From NCBI RefSeq assembly GCF_003207895.1, contig NZ_NKUB01000002.1:1-64000 (forward strand): a DNA stretch of 64,000 nucleotides. The letters run 5' to 3'. The notes beneath the pieces were generated by a model, which searched no databases, was not told where the DNA came from, and saw only the letters and a program-made list of their open reading frames with translations. Made by a program: the position numbers and the translations under genes. Positions 26,607 through 35,661 of the stretch are shown here, piece after piece (position 1 is the stretch's first letter; each line of letters starts with the position of its first letter). The stretch comes from Komagataeibacter swingsii (lineage in GTDB: Bacteria > Pseudomonadota > Alphaproteobacteria > Acetobacterales > Acetobacteraceae).

Positions 26607-27413
26607 ATGGACAACCTGCACCGCAACCTTGCCCCAATTTCCGACGCCGCATGGGCGGATATCGAACAGGAGGCATCCCGCACGCTGCGGCGCTACCTTG
26701 CCGGCCGCCGTGTCGTGGACGTGCCCGAAGCCCGTGGCGTCGGCCTTGCCGCCGTGGATACCGGCCATACCGCCCGTATCGACAGCCCGGCGGACGGCGT
26801 GCGGGCGCTGCAGCGCAAGGTCCTGGCGCTGGTGGAACTGCGCGTCCCCTTCTCACTCAGCCGCGATGCGATTGACGATGTGGAACGCGGGGCGCTGGAT
26901 TCCGACTGGCAGCCGCTGAAGGACGCGGCAAGGAAAATCGCCTATGCCGAGGACCGCGCGATATTCGACGGCTATGCCGCAGCCGGAATCCGGGGGATCG
27001 GGCAGGATACATCCAACGGCCAGTTCTCGCTGCCCGCATCCCCCCGCGACTATCCCGCCATCATTGCCAATGGCCTGAATGAACTGCGGATCGCGGGCGT
27101 AAACGGCCCCTATTCGGTCGTGCTGGGCGCGCGCGCTTTTGCCGCCGTAAGCGGCGGGAGCGAGGACGGCTACCCGGTCCTGCGCCACCTTGAACGGATG
27201 ATCGAGGGCAGGATCATCTGCGCCCCGGCCATCGAAGGGGCCTATATCCTGTCCACCCGTGGCGGTGATTTTGAACTGGATATCGGGCAGGACGTCTCCA
27301 TCGGCTACAGCAGCCATTCCGCCACATCGGTGGAGCTGTACCTGCAGGAAAGCTTCACCTTCCGCGTGCTGACGACCGAAGCCTCGGTCGTGATAAGGCA
27401 TGCTGGCGCGTAA
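26607..27413 (+). CDS. Encapsulin nanocompartment shell protein (family 1)
   Basis: Family 1 encapsulin (linocin M18/CFP29-like, HK97 fold), which self-assembles into a shell around the DyP cargo. The N-terminal NLHRNLAPISDAAWADIEQE segment, which forms the cargo-peptide binding site, is well conserved; RVPFSLSRDAIDDVERGALD and YPVLRHLERMIEGRIICAPA follow. 268 aa matches T=1 encapsulins. It starts 1 base after the peroxidase stop. No ferritin-like second cargo is seen nearby. Confidence 0.96.
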   Translation: MDNLHRNLAPISDAAWADIEQEASRTLRRYLAGRRVVDVPEARGVGLAAVDTGHTARIDSPADGVRALQRKVLALVELRVPFSLSRDAIDDVERGALDSDWQPLKDAARKIAYAEDRAIFDGYAAAGIRGIGQDTSNGQFSLPASPRDYPAIIANGLNELRIAGVNGPYSVVLGARAFAAVSGGSEDGYPVLRHLERMIEGRIICAPAIEGAYILSTRGGDFELDIGQDVSIGYSSHSATSVELYLQESFTFRVLTTEASVVIRHAGA

Positions 27414-27478
27414 CCTGCGCCCAGGCCCCAGCACCCATGGGCAGGCGCCATTCGCGGATGCCGGGTAACGCGCCCCGG

Positions 27479-28477
27479 CTACCTGGGCATGGCCAGCGGC
27501 CCGTCGGGTGGCGTGCAGCCATGCGGGCCGCAGCGTAGCGCCTTCATCATGGCGGCGGCGACAAGACCATGCGCCCTGCCGGTGGGGTGGATTTCATCCC
27601 ACCACAGATGGGTGTCGGGCCGGGCGCAGGCCTTGCGTGGCTGGGGTAGCGTGACCTGGCACGGCGTTGTCACGTCACGGATATGATAACGGGCGGCGTC
27701 ATGGATGATCGCGTCCGTTGCCGCCTTCCATGAAAACCAGCCGATCGTGGCATTGCCCGCCTGTACCGCAGGCAGCAGGGCCGTACGCAACTGCTGGTCG
27801 AAATCCGTTTCAAACTGCCGGGCCTGCGCCACGGCTGCCGCGCTGGCCGATACCGCCGGGATCGTATCCAGCCCATAACTTCCAAAAACCATGAAATGGC
27901 GCGCCCCGTGCCGGATCAGGAGCATGGTGGCATCAGCCACGTCGGTTGCACAGGCAAATGCCATGTCCGGCAGGGAAACCGGCGTTGAATAATCCATTTT
28001 CTGCAGGAAATCGTTCGCGGACGCCCCAAGGACATAAAGGGCATCCGGGTCCACCCTACGGTTTGTCGCAATGAAGGACAGGACCTGCGCGCGCAATCCC
28101 GTGTCGCGCCATCCGTCCAGCCATGCAAAGTAATTGCCGCTGCCACACCGCGCACCACCCACGGCAAGGTTGGTCAGCCCGACCCCAAGCTTCCGGGCCA
28201 GGTATTCCACCGCCGTCGGGCCGTTGCTCCACCGGCCATGCCAGTACTCCATGCTGGCCGGGGCGGCAGGCAGGGGAACCGCACCCGTAATCCGCGCGCG
28301 TATGGCGTCACCCGATATGGCTTCAGCCGCACCATCATCACTGTAGCTGTCGCCAAAAACGTACAGATGGCTGTACCCGGTGGATCGCGCCCATCCCATA
28401 TGGGGCATGCAGCCTGCCGCCATAAACGCGGCAAAGGCCACCATGGCAGCCATTTTTACGGTCTTGGGTATCTTCAT
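27479..28477 (-). CDS. GDSL/SGNH-family lipase/esterase, lipoprotein
   Basis: Exported esterase with SGNH blocks: VFGDSYSD (block I, Ser near residue 44), GGAR (block II Gly), GASANDF (block III Asn, one residue longer than GxND) and DEIHPTG (block V Asp-His). The signal ends in MAAGC, a good lipobox, so it is probably an outer membrane lipoprotein. 332 aa resembles the thermolabile-hemolysin/lipase branch. Leftward, with its 3' end facing the encapsulin gene. Substrate unknown. Confidence 0.88.
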   Translation of the reverse strand: MKIPKTVKMAAMVAFAAFMAAGCMPHMGWARSTGYSHLYVFGDSYSDDGAAEAISGDAIRARITGAVPLPAAPASMEYWHGRWSNGPTAVEYLARKLGVGLTNLAVGGARCGSGNYFAWLDGWRDTGLRAQVLSFIATNRRVDPDALYVLGASANDFLQKMDYSTPVSLPDMAFACATDVADATMLLIRHGARHFMVFGSYGLDTIPAVSASAAAVAQARQFETDFDQQLRTALLPAVQAGNATIGWFSWKAATDAIIHDAARYHIRDVTTPCQVTLPQPRKACARPDTHLWWDEIHPTGRAHGLVAAAMMKALRCGPHGCTPPDGPLAMPR

Positions 28478-28841
28478 GTCCTATCCAGCCCGGGCCGCGC
28501 CCCTGTCACCACAGGGTCATTGTACGTTCCCTGGCCGGAACAAGACAACCCCGTTCCCCTGCCATGCGGCATTATGTGACTGCCCTGCAACCGCCCGCGC
28601 CCTGAACGGCACCATGTTTCCATGGCCGGTCACCTGTCATCCGCCCCTGACCCTGTCCCTGCCACGGGCCTGAATGCCACCGCCAGCATTGACGGGCATG
28701 GCCTGCACCGGATCAGGCATGCGGCGTGACGGGCGGCGGCACGATGGTGCCCCGGCAGGCCCCGCTACAGGACATGGTTTGATTTTCCGCCCGTTTCGTG
28801 ATTACAGCCAGTATGGCGACACCGTAAAGGAAAGACAGACC
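28478..28841. other. Divergent intergenic region
   Basis: About 360 bases between the leftward GDSL gene and the rightward molbindin gene. No coding or RNA signal that I can support; probably two promoters. Confidence 0.4.
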
Positions 28842-29045
28842 ATGAAGATCAGCGCACGTAACCAGATCGCAGGCCGGATCACGTCCATCACCAAGGGCGC
28901 GACCACATCCCATGTCAGCATCGATATTGGCGGTTCCGTCATCACCGCCTCGATTACCAATGAAGCGGTCGCCGACCTGAAGCTGAAGGTTGGCGAGCAT
29001 GCGACCGCCATCATCAAGGCGTCCGATGTCATGGTGGGCGTGTAA
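28842..29045 (+). CDS. Molbindin (Mop, single TOBE domain)
   Basis: 67-residue molybdate-binding protein of the Mop/TOBE family, beginning MKISARNQIAGRITSITKGA and ending in the TAIIKASDVMVGV strand typical of this fold. Such proteins oligomerise to store or buffer molybdate or tungstate. AAGGA is about 12 bases upstream. It stands alone with its own strong terminator; no modABC or molybdoenzyme gene is in the window. Confidence 0.92.
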   Translation: MKISARNQIAGRITSITKGATTSHVSIDIGGSVITASITNEAVADLKLKVGEHATAIIKASDVMVGV

Positions 29046-29054
29046 GGCCACGCT

Positions 29055-29099
29055 GGCGGTCGCCGCCCATCCGCAAGGGCGGATGGCGACCGCCTTTTT
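29055..29099 (+). terminator. Strong rho-independent terminator after mop
   Basis: Stem GGCGGTCG with CGACCGCC plus inner CCATCCGC/GCGGATGG, followed by TTTTT. Confidence 0.85.
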
Positions 29100-29220
29100 A
29101 CCGACACGCACGGTCCCTGACCGGCAAGATACCATTACAATAAAGACAGGATCAAAACACAGGCCAGCCACATTGGGCGCGTAGGCTGCGATCATTCAAC
29201 CTTTGAGGTAATGCCCCCCT

Positions 29221-29541
29221 GTGACCCTGAAAATCGTATTCCCCGGCATATTCGCCCTGCTGGCGATCGCCGCCTGTGTCCCGGCACAGGCTAGGTCGTA
29301 CCATATCCACATTCCCGCAACCAGCCGCCACGTGCAGGAAATCAACACGGAAATGGGCTATATACGCGGCCATGCCGCCGTCATGCCAACCGACAGCAGC
29401 GCGTATCGCAACATGGACGCCAAATGCGCCGGACGCGGGCTGAACAGCGTCACCACGCAAAGCGCGACGGTTGGCATCAACAGGTCATCACGTCGTAATT
29501 TCTATACGCAATGCATGATCGAAAGCGGCGTGTGGCGATAG
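29221..29541 (+). CDS. Small exported protein of unknown function
   Basis: 106-residue protein with an N-terminal signal (IVFPGIFALLAIAACVPAQA) in which AIAAC could be a lipobox. The mature part has two Cys (DAKCAGRG, FYTQCMIESG) that could form a disulfide, and no recognisable domain. The start is a GTG at 29221, with GAGG 12 bases upstream. It precedes the phosphoribosyltransferase gene by about 90 bp on the same strand. Confidence 0.65.
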   Translation: MTLKIVFPGIFALLAIAACVPAQARSYHIHIPATSRHVQEINTEMGYIRGHAAVMPTDSSAYRNMDAKCAGRGLNSVTTQSATVGINRSSRRNFYTQCMIESGVWR

Positions 29542-29629
29542 CACGCGGGGACTGGCGCACCGGAATCCGGCCGGATATCGTAACGGGCAGACAGGCTGTT
29601 GCCCTGACAGCCCCAACCGGAAGACATTC

Positions 29630-30316
29630 GTGCAGACACCACCCTATCACGCCCAATGGCACCCGCACGCCATGACAGCAGAGCGGACATGCCACGACAC
29701 CACCTATCCCGTGCAACTGGTGGATGGATCAACGCTGGTCCTGCCGCTGCGTCCCCTGCCGGGCGGGGAAAAGGCGATTGCGCTGCTCATGTCCAACCAG
29801 ACGGGATTTGCCGTCGAGGGCGCGCTGGTGCGCCTGCTGACCGGCATGGCGCGGGAACTGGGGCCGGAGGTCATCGTGGGCGTGCCGACAATGGGGCTGG
29901 CCTATGCCCGGCCGGTGGCGGAAAAGCTGGGGTTCAGTGACTACGTCGCGCTGGGGCACTCGCGCAAATTCTGGTACGACGATGCGCTGTCGCAATGCCT
30001 GACATCCTCCACCAGCCCCGATCAGGCCAAGCACCTGTATCTTGATCCCGCCCTTGTCGAACGCGTGCGCGGCAGGCGCGTCGTGGTCATGGATGACGTG
30101 CTGAACACCGGCCGGACGGCGGCGGCGGCCATCCGGCTCATGCACGCGGTACAGGCGCAGGTCGTCGGCATCACGGCAGTCCTGACCGAGGGCTGGGCCT
30201 GGCGGGCCGAACTGGAGCAAACAGGCCCCGGCGTGCCGGGACGTGTGCATGCCCTTGGCCATATTCCCATGTTCGGCCGCGCCGACGGGGGCTGGCGGCC
30301 GCTTGCCGGCACCTGA
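29630..30316 (+). CDS. Phosphoribosyltransferase family protein
   Basis: Type I PRTase-fold enzyme (purine salvage type or a regulator with this fold). The 13-residue PRPP motif is clear: VVVMDDVLNTGRTA (near residue 148-161), preceded by the PPi loop region VGVPTMGLAYARPVAEKLGF. 228 aa with an N-terminal extension. GTG start at 29630 with GGAAG 6-7 bases upstream; an internal ATG at 29672 is an alternative. It resembles adenine-PRTase-like proteins, but the base specificity is not evident. Confidence 0.85.
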   Translation: MQTPPYHAQWHPHAMTAERTCHDTTYPVQLVDGSTLVLPLRPLPGGEKAIALLMSNQTGFAVEGALVRLLTGMARELGPEVIVGVPTMGLAYARPVAEKLGFSDYVALGHSRKFWYDDALSQCLTSSTSPDQAKHLYLDPALVERVRGRRVVVMDDVLNTGRTAAAAIRLMHAVQAQVVGITAVLTEGWAWRAELEQTGPGVPGRVHALGHIPMFGRADGGWRPLAGT

Positions 30317-30469
30317 TCCCGGCTGCGCGCACGCAACACAAGGACGGGAAACGAAGCGTTTCCGATTTTGGCGTATGCAGCCCTGCTGCGCGGCGTATTG
30401 TCAGGAAGGCCGCCATAAACTTCCATCCATCAACGGCGTGCTTTCACGCAGCCGGGCGGAAAGCCGTCC

Positions 30470-31093
30470 ATGACGCAGCAAGGGATTACGAAATTGTCCA
30501 AGGTTCTCGTACTGTATTATTCCACCTACGGCCATGTCGAGACCATGGCCCATGCCGTGGCGGAAGGGGTCCGTGCGGCGGGGCTGGAGGCGGACGTGAA
30601 ACGCGTGCCCGAACTGGTGCCCGAAGACGTGGCGAAAGCCCATCATTTCAAGACCGGGCAGGCCGCCCCCATCGCCACTACGGCGGAACTGCCCGAATAT
30701 GATGCGATCATTGTCGGCGCGCCGACGCGTTTCGGGCGGCTGCCCTCACAGATGGCCAATTTCTGGGACCAGACGGGCGGCCTGTGGCTGAAGGGCGCGC
30801 TGGTGGGCAAGGTGGGCGCGGTCTTTACCTCCACCGCGTCGCAGCATGGCGGGCAGGAAACGACCCTGTATTCGCTCATGTCCAACCTGCTGCACCACGG
30901 CATGGTGATTACCGGCCTGCCCTACACCTTCCAGGGGCAGCTAAAGGTGGATGAAGTGACCGGCGGCGCGCCCTATGGCGCCACCACGATCGCGGCCGGT
31001 GACGGGTCGCGCCAGCCCAGCGCCACCGAACTGGATGGCGCGCGCTTCCTGGGCGGGCATGTGGCGGGACTGGCCAGAAAACTGGCTTCCTGA
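30470..31093 (+). CDS. wrbA: NAD(P)H:quinone oxidoreductase, WrbA type
   Basis: Flavodoxin-like FMN enzyme that reduces quinones by two electrons, protecting against redox cycling. Landmarks are the FMN phosphate loop [39 protein letters not shown] and [14 protein letters not shown], all typical of WrbA. 207 aa is normal (about 200). Convergent with the LysR gene. Confidence 0.94.
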   Translation: MTQQGITKLSKVLVLYYSTYGHVETMAHAVAEGVRAAGLEADVKRVPELVPEDVAKAHHFKTGQAAPIATTAELPEYDAIIVGAPTRFGRLPSQMANFWDQTGGLWLKGALVGKVGAVFTSTASQHGGQETTLYSLMSNLLHHGMVITGLPYTFQGQLKVDEVTGGAPYGATTIAAGDGSRQPSATELDGARFLGGHVAGLARKLAS

Positions 31094-31141
31094 CCCATCC
31101 GGCGCGCCCGGCCTACCGCCGGGCGTGTCCTGCCCGGTCTG

Positions 31142-32059
31142 TCAGCCTTCCTTCGCCCATGGCGGGTGCCCGAACGCACCCGTCAGGTAATCAATGAAGG
31201 CCGTGACCCGCATGGGGCGCAGGGTGCTGGCGGGGGTGACCAGGTACAGGGCCACCGGCGCCGCCGCCCATTGGGGCAGGAGCCGGATGAACCTGCCCGC
31301 TTTCAGCCCGTCCCACACCATGAATTCCGGGAACAGCCCGAACCCCAGGCCGGCGGCGAGCGCGGGCAGGAAGGTTTCGGCATTGTCCGCGCGCAGCCGC
31401 GCGGTCTGGCACAGGACGAATTCCCGCCCGTTCCCCTCATGCCGCAGGCGGATCATGCCGGGGGCGGCGGTGTTGGTGTAGACGAAGCTCCTGTGCCCTT
31501 CCAGCGCGCGGGGATCATCGGGATGGCCGATCCGCTCCACATAACCCGGCGTCGCCACAAGCAGCAGCCGCACCGTGCACAGCCGCCGCGCCAGCAGGGC
31601 TGAATCCGCCAGCGACGCAATGCGCAGCGCCATGTCGTAGCCCCCCGCCACCAGGTCCACGATGGCATCGCTGTAATCGATGGTGATGTCGATCTCGGGG
31701 TGGCGCACAAGGAAATCCGGCAACAGGGGCGCGAGATGCCGGACCCCGAACACCATGGGGGCCGCGACCCGGATCAGGCCAGATGGCGTCAGCGTGCCGC
31801 CACGGGCTTCCATTTCCGCGGCCTCGGCTTCCGCCAGTATCCGGTTGGCATGCCCCAGCAGCATGCGCCCCGTCTCGGTCAGCGACATCTGGCGTGAATT
31901 GCGGTTGAACAGGGCAACGCCCAGCGACTGCTCCAGCCGGCCTATGGCCTTGGACACGGTGGGCTTGGATAGCTGGATATCCTCCGCCGCGCGCGCGAAG
32001 GAGCCGCGTTCCGCCACCTTTGCGAAAATGGCCCATGCCTCGAAATCCGGCAGCCGCAT
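31142..32059 (-). CDS. LysR-family transcriptional regulator
   Basis: LTTR with N-terminal winged HTH (residues ~5-62; RGSFARAAEDIQLSKPTVSKA then RLEQSLGVALFNRNSR) and a substrate-binding-like effector domain (~90-300) with the usual GLGFGLFPEFMV turn. The start at base 32059 (MRLPDFEAWAIF) gives 305 aa, normal; the longer open frame to 32620 is the antisense shadow of the pirin gene. It is divergent from pirin with a 10-bp-arm inverted repeat between them, so it probably controls pirin and itself. Confidence 0.93.
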   Translation of the reverse strand: MRLPDFEAWAIFAKVAERGSFARAAEDIQLSKPTVSKAIGRLEQSLGVALFNRNSRQMSLTETGRMLLGHANRILAEAEAAEMEARGGTLTPSGLIRVAAPMVFGVRHLAPLLPDFLVRHPEIDITIDYSDAIVDLVAGGYDMALRIASLADSALLARRLCTVRLLLVATPGYVERIGHPDDPRALEGHRSFVYTNTAAPGMIRLRHEGNGREFVLCQTARLRADNAETFLPALAAGLGFGLFPEFMVWDGLKAGRFIRLLPQWAAAPVALYLVTPASTLRPMRVTAFIDYLTGAFGHPPWAKEG

Positions 32060-32151
32060 TGCACAATCCCACGCAATGATTCCCACTGCCCGTTTCCATA
32101 ACTTATCGCCTCGGGCATGTCTCCCTTCCCGGAACGCCCAATGGGCAATAA

Positions 32152-32181
32152 ATGGAAATGATGCCTTTCTTTCATTTCCAT
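32152..32181. promoter_or_regulatory. Inverted repeat in LysR-pirin divergent promoter
   Basis: ATGGAAATGA at 32152-32161 and TCATTTCCAT at 32172-32181, perfect 10-bp arms with a 10-bp spacer. Typical size and location for a LysR-type site, though the exact T-N11-A pattern is not the core of the dyad. Confidence 0.55.
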
Positions 32182-32245
32182 ATACGCAATGGAGACCGGG
32201 CGCTAACGTGTCCTCATGGCCAACACAGCCAACAGGAGAAAACCG

Positions 32246-32947
32246 ATGATTGAAGTCCGCCCCTTTGGCCAGCTGGGCCACGCCGACCATGGCTGGCTGG
32301 ATGCGCGCCACCATTTCTCGTTCGCGCATTACCATGACCCCGCCCGCATGCACTGGGGCGCGCTGCGGGTATGGAATGATGACATGATCGCCCCCGGCAC
32401 CGGCTTTGGCACCCACCCGCACCGGGACATGGAAATCATCACCTATATCCGCGAAGGCGCGATCACCCACACCGACAGCCTTGGCAACACCGGGCGGACG
32501 GATGCGGGCGATGTGCAGGTCATGTCGGCGGGCACCGGCATCCGCCATGCCGAACACAACCGCGAGGACGTGGCCACCCGCCTGTTCCAGATCTGGATCA
32601 TGCCCGACCGTGCGGGCCATGCGCCGTCATGGGGCACGCGATCCTTTCCCAGGGGGGACCGGGCGGGACGTTTCGTGGTCCTCGCCTCGGGCCATGCGGG
32701 AGATGGCGACGCCCTGCCGATCCATGCCGATGCCCGCGTGCTGGGCGCGACGCTGAAGGCGGGGCAGGTTGTCGATTACCCGCTGGGCGCGGACCGGCTT
32801 GGTTATCTGGTGCCCGCGCGCGGCAGCGTGGAAATCGAGGGCACGCCCGTGCATGAACGTGACGGCGCCGCCATTTCCGATACCCCGACGCTTCGTGTCC
32901 ATGCGCTGGAGGACAGTGAAATCATACTGGTCGATACCGCCGCGTAA
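32246..32947 (+). CDS. Pirin family protein (bicupin)
   Basis: Iron-binding bicupin. Pirins include quercetin 2,3-dioxygenases and redox regulators. The N-terminal cupin shows HHFSFAHYHDPARMHWGALR, the metal ligands in GTHPHRDMEIITYI, and VMSAGTGIRHAEHN. The start MIEVRPFGQ at 32246 has AGGAG 9 bases upstream, giving 233 aa (normal); the frame is open to 32216. Divergent LysR gene upstream suggests induction by an aromatic or electrophile (inference). Confidence 0.93.
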   Translation: MIEVRPFGQLGHADHGWLDARHHFSFAHYHDPARMHWGALRVWNDDMIAPGTGFGTHPHRDMEIITYIREGAITHTDSLGNTGRTDAGDVQVMSAGTGIRHAEHNREDVATRLFQIWIMPDRAGHAPSWGTRSFPRGDRAGRFVVLASGHAGDGDALPIHADARVLGATLKAGQVVDYPLGADRLGYLVPARGSVEIEGTPVHERDGAAISDTPTLRVHALEDSEIILVDTAA

Positions 32948-33036
32948 GCGGACGTGGACGGGATACGCGCCAGCCGGCGCAACGCGGCTGACAGATTTTG
33001 ATACAGACGGTGCGCCATCATGCCATACCGCCCCAT

Positions 33037-33067
33037 GCCGCCCTGCCCATGGTTGTGGCAGGGCGGC
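33037..33067 (+). terminator. Perfect 11-bp hairpin after pirin
   Basis: GCCGCCCTGCC paired with GGCAGGGCGGC, 9-nt loop, no T-run. About 90 bp after the pirin stop. Confidence 0.5.
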
Positions 33068-33238
33068 ACAGGGGCCGTAAACAGCGATTCATCAGGGGAT
33101 GGCATGGTCCATCCACCCGGCCATGGCGCCTTGCCCCACGCGCCGGGACCCGGCGGATGCGTCGCTGCCATGCAGTTTGCGGCTACCTGACAATGTGACG
33201 GTATGTAACACCCCCTTCGTGTTCATGGAGGGAATGTA

Positions 33239-33604
33239 ATGAAAAGAATTCTGGCCCTGTCGGGCCTCGCCTTGCTGGCCGGGTGCGCGTCCAGCCCGAA
33301 GGACGTCAAGCCCAGCTATGTGCCTGATACCGCCTATGCCAGCATGGACTGCCAGCAGCTTGGTCAGGAAGAACTGAAGGAAGGCGACGTGCTGGAGGGC
33401 CTGACCAACAAGCAGCGCCGGGCGCACAAGACCGATACATGGGGCGTGCTGGCGCTGGGCGTGCCGCTGTCTGAAATGACCGGATCGGACGTGGCGGGGG
33501 TTCTCGCACGTGAAAAAGGCAAGATGGAAGCCATCCAGCGCATGCAGGTCGCGAAGTCGTGCCCTGGCGCGGGTGTGGCGAACGTGCCGGCGACGCTGGA
33601 TTGA
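33239..33604 (+). CDS. Lipoprotein of unknown function (121 aa)
   Basis: Lipoprotein with a strong lipobox (LALLAGC, Cys16) after the signal MKRILALSGL. The mature part begins ASSPKDVKPSYVPDTAYASM and contains a Cys pair (MDCQQLG, KSCPGAG) and a Gly/Val-rich middle stretch (WGVLALGVPLSEMTGSDVAG) that may contact a membrane. The arrangement resembles small metal-stress or cell-envelope lipoproteins, but no function can be given. GGAGG lies 7 bases upstream. A terminator-like stem follows. Confidence 0.8.
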   Translation: MKRILALSGLALLAGCASSPKDVKPSYVPDTAYASMDCQQLGQEELKEGDVLEGLTNKQRRAHKTDTWGVLALGVPLSEMTGSDVAGVLAREKGKMEAIQRMQVAKSCPGAGVANVPATLD

Positions 33605-33608
33605 TCCC

Positions 33609-33636
33609 TGCCCCCTTTTCCATCGCGCGGGGGGCA
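33609..33636 (+). terminator. Terminator-like hairpin after lipoprotein
   Basis: TGCCCCC at 33609-33615 pairs with GGGGGCA at 33630-33636, 5 bp after the stop. No T-run. Confidence 0.45.
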
Positions 33637-33902
33637 TGATCCGACAGGCCTGTCATGCGCCCCATGGCAGGTCCCCGCCCCATTGCGCGCCAGATGGAAA
33701 CAGGAGGCTTTTTCCAGCCGCATTTTCATGATCCACTGGACGGCATGATCCTGATGGAAAAAAGACGGTGCGACATGATGGGCCGAAGCCCGCCCGCCCC
33801 CGGCTGCGGGCCTGCCCGGCCCTGTCCGCCATCCCCGCCGTCCCGCATGTGTCCAGTCGGGTCAACATGCGCCCTGCCCCGTCACAGTTGTGAGAAAAAT
33901 AC

Positions 33903-35378
33903 ATGAAAATAGCCCAGTGGATGAAGCAGTCCGGTGTCGCCTTCGGTACCAGCGGCGCACGTGGCCTTGTGACCGCCATGACGGATTCCGTCTGCTTTGC
34001 CTATACGGTGGGCTATCTCCGGCATCTGGCCGGCGTGGGTGAATTCGCACCCGGTACGCAGGTCGCGGTGGCAGGCGACCTGCGCCCCAGCACGCCGCGC
34101 ATCCTGCGCGCCTGTATCGCGGCCATTACCTATATGGGGGGCGTGCCGGTTTTCTGCGGGTACGTGCCGACACCGGCGCTGTGCCTGCATGCGTTCACGC
34201 TGGGTATTCCGTCACTCATGGTAACGGGCAGCCATATCCCGGCCGATCGCAACGGCATCAAGTTCAACCGCGCGCGCGGCGAATTCCTCAAGGCCGACGA
34301 GGCCGCCATGCGCGAACAGGACGTGACCCTGCCCGATGGCTGGTTTGACGCGGCCGGCGCGCTGGCGCGTGGCATCACCCTGCCCGTCATCACCGATGTC
34401 GTGCCGGGCTTTGTCGCCCGTTACCGTGACTTCTTCGGCCCCGATGCCCTGTCGGGGCTGCGGCTGGGCATCTACCAGCATTCCGCCGTGGGGCGTGACG
34501 TGATGGTGGAGATTGTCGAGGCGCTGGGCGGCACCGCCGTGCCGCTGGGCCGCATGGACACGTTCATTCCCGTCGATACCGAGGCCGTGCGCCCCGAAGA
34601 CGCCGCCCTGGCGCGCGAATGGGCCAGCGATGGCACGCTGGACGCCATCCTGACCACCGATGGCGATTCCGACCGCCCGCTACTGGCCGACCGGCATGGC
34701 GACTGGCTGCGGGGGGACGTGCTGGGGATCATTGCCGCCCGCTTCCTGGGCGCTGCCGCCGTAACCACGCCGGTCAGCAGCAACACTGCGCTGGAACAGG
34801 CCGGTTTTGCCCGTGACATACGGCGCACCCGCATCGGCTCCCCCTTTGTCGTCGCGGCCATGACCGAAGCGGCCGGGGCCGGACTGCTGCCCTCCGTCGG
34901 GTATGAAGCCAATGGCGGTTTCCTGCTGGCCAGTGACGTGACGCAGGGTGCCCGTACCCTTGGCGCACTGCCCACGCGGGATTCCATCCTGCCCATGATC
35001 TGCGCGCTGGTCGCCGCACGGCGGCAGGGCGTGGACCTGGCGGGGCTTGTGGCCGCCCTTCCCCCGCGCTTCACGCTCAGCGACCGGCTGGTGGACATGC
35101 CGACGGCGCAGAGCCAGGCGCGGATTGCCGCGCTGCGCGCGGACCCGGCCAGGGGGGCCGCGGCACTGGGGCTGGTGGACGCCTGTGGCGGGCTTGCGCA
35201 TGTCGATGAAACCGACGGCCTGCGCATGACCTTTGCAAATGGGGAAATCGTGCACCTGCGCCCCTCGGGCAACGCGCCGGAACTGCGGGTCTATGTGGAA
35301 GGTGACAGCCCCGGACGCACGGCGGACCTGCTGAAAACCGGCATGGATGCCGTCAGTGCATGGCGCGGCACGCCATAA
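33903..35378 (+). CDS. Phosphomannomutase/phosphoglucomutase family protein
   Basis: Alpha-D-phosphohexomutase superfamily enzyme interconverting hexose 1- and 6-phosphates for nucleotide-sugar synthesis. Active-site phosphoserine loop VTGSHIPADRNGIKF (Ser110; usually TASHNP), metal loop TTDGDSDRP (Asp253, 255, 257), sugar loop GYEANGGF (GEESGH equivalent) and phosphate-binding RPSGNAPELRVY. 491 aa, slightly longer than typical PMM/PGM. The divergence of the Ser and sugar loops from consensus may mean an unusual sugar. It is monocistronic here. Confidence 0.92.
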   Translation: MKIAQWMKQSGVAFGTSGARGLVTAMTDSVCFAYTVGYLRHLAGVGEFAPGTQVAVAGDLRPSTPRILRACIAAITYMGGVPVFCGYVPTPALCLHAFTLGIPSLMVTGSHIPADRNGIKFNRARGEFLKADEAAMREQDVTLPDGWFDAAGALARGITLPVITDVVPGFVARYRDFFGPDALSGLRLGIYQHSAVGRDVMVEIVEALGGTAVPLGRMDTFIPVDTEAVRPEDAALAREWASDGTLDAILTTDGDSDRPLLADRHGDWLRGDVLGIIAARFLGAAAVTTPVSSNTALEQAGFARDIRRTRIGSPFVVAAMTEAAGAGLLPSVGYEANGGFLLASDVTQGARTLGALPTRDSILPMICALVAARRQGVDLAGLVAALPPRFTLSDRLVDMPTAQSQARIAALRADPARGAAALGLVDACGGLAHVDETDGLRMTFANGEIVHLRPSGNAPELRVYVEGDSPGRTADLLKTGMDAVSAWRGTP

Positions 35379-35489
35379 CCGGCGACAGAGCGCATCCACC
35401 CTGCCCCCGGGGGAACAGCGTGCCTTGCATCTCCTTCAAACCTTCCCCCCGCGCCTGCGTTGCACAGGCGCAGCGACAGGGAGAAGGTC

Positions 35490-35639
35490 ATGCGCCATAT
35501 TTCCCGGATCGTCATGGCCTGTGCCATGACCATCTGCCTTGCCGGGTGCCATGACCCGCGCCGGGACCACCCGCTGTACTGGCATGAAGACCAGCAGCGT
35601 GGAAAACACCACCCGCGTGATGCCCGTGGTGCCTGTTGA
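35490..35639 (+). CDS. His-rich mini-lipoprotein (49 aa)
   Basis: Second small lipoprotein: MRHISRIVMACAMTICLAGC with a textbook LAGC lipobox (Cys20), then a polar tail HDPRRDHPLYWHEDQQRGKHH rich in His, Asp and Arg. GAGAAGG precedes the ATG. Starts like the 19537 gene (MRH.IRI/ISRI) and shares a GC-H/Y-D/G-P/R-R pattern after the lipidated Cys. Function unknown. Followed by reverse-oriented repeat copy B. Confidence 0.78.
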   Translation: MRHISRIVMACAMTICLAGCHDPRRDHPLYWHEDQQRGKHHPRDARGAC

Positions 35640-35661
35640 TCCTGCTCTGCCTGGCGATCAT

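Noticed and set aside
31142-32620. 492-codon version of the LysR regulator
   Set aside because: The extension is antisense to pirin; LysR homology begins at 32059.
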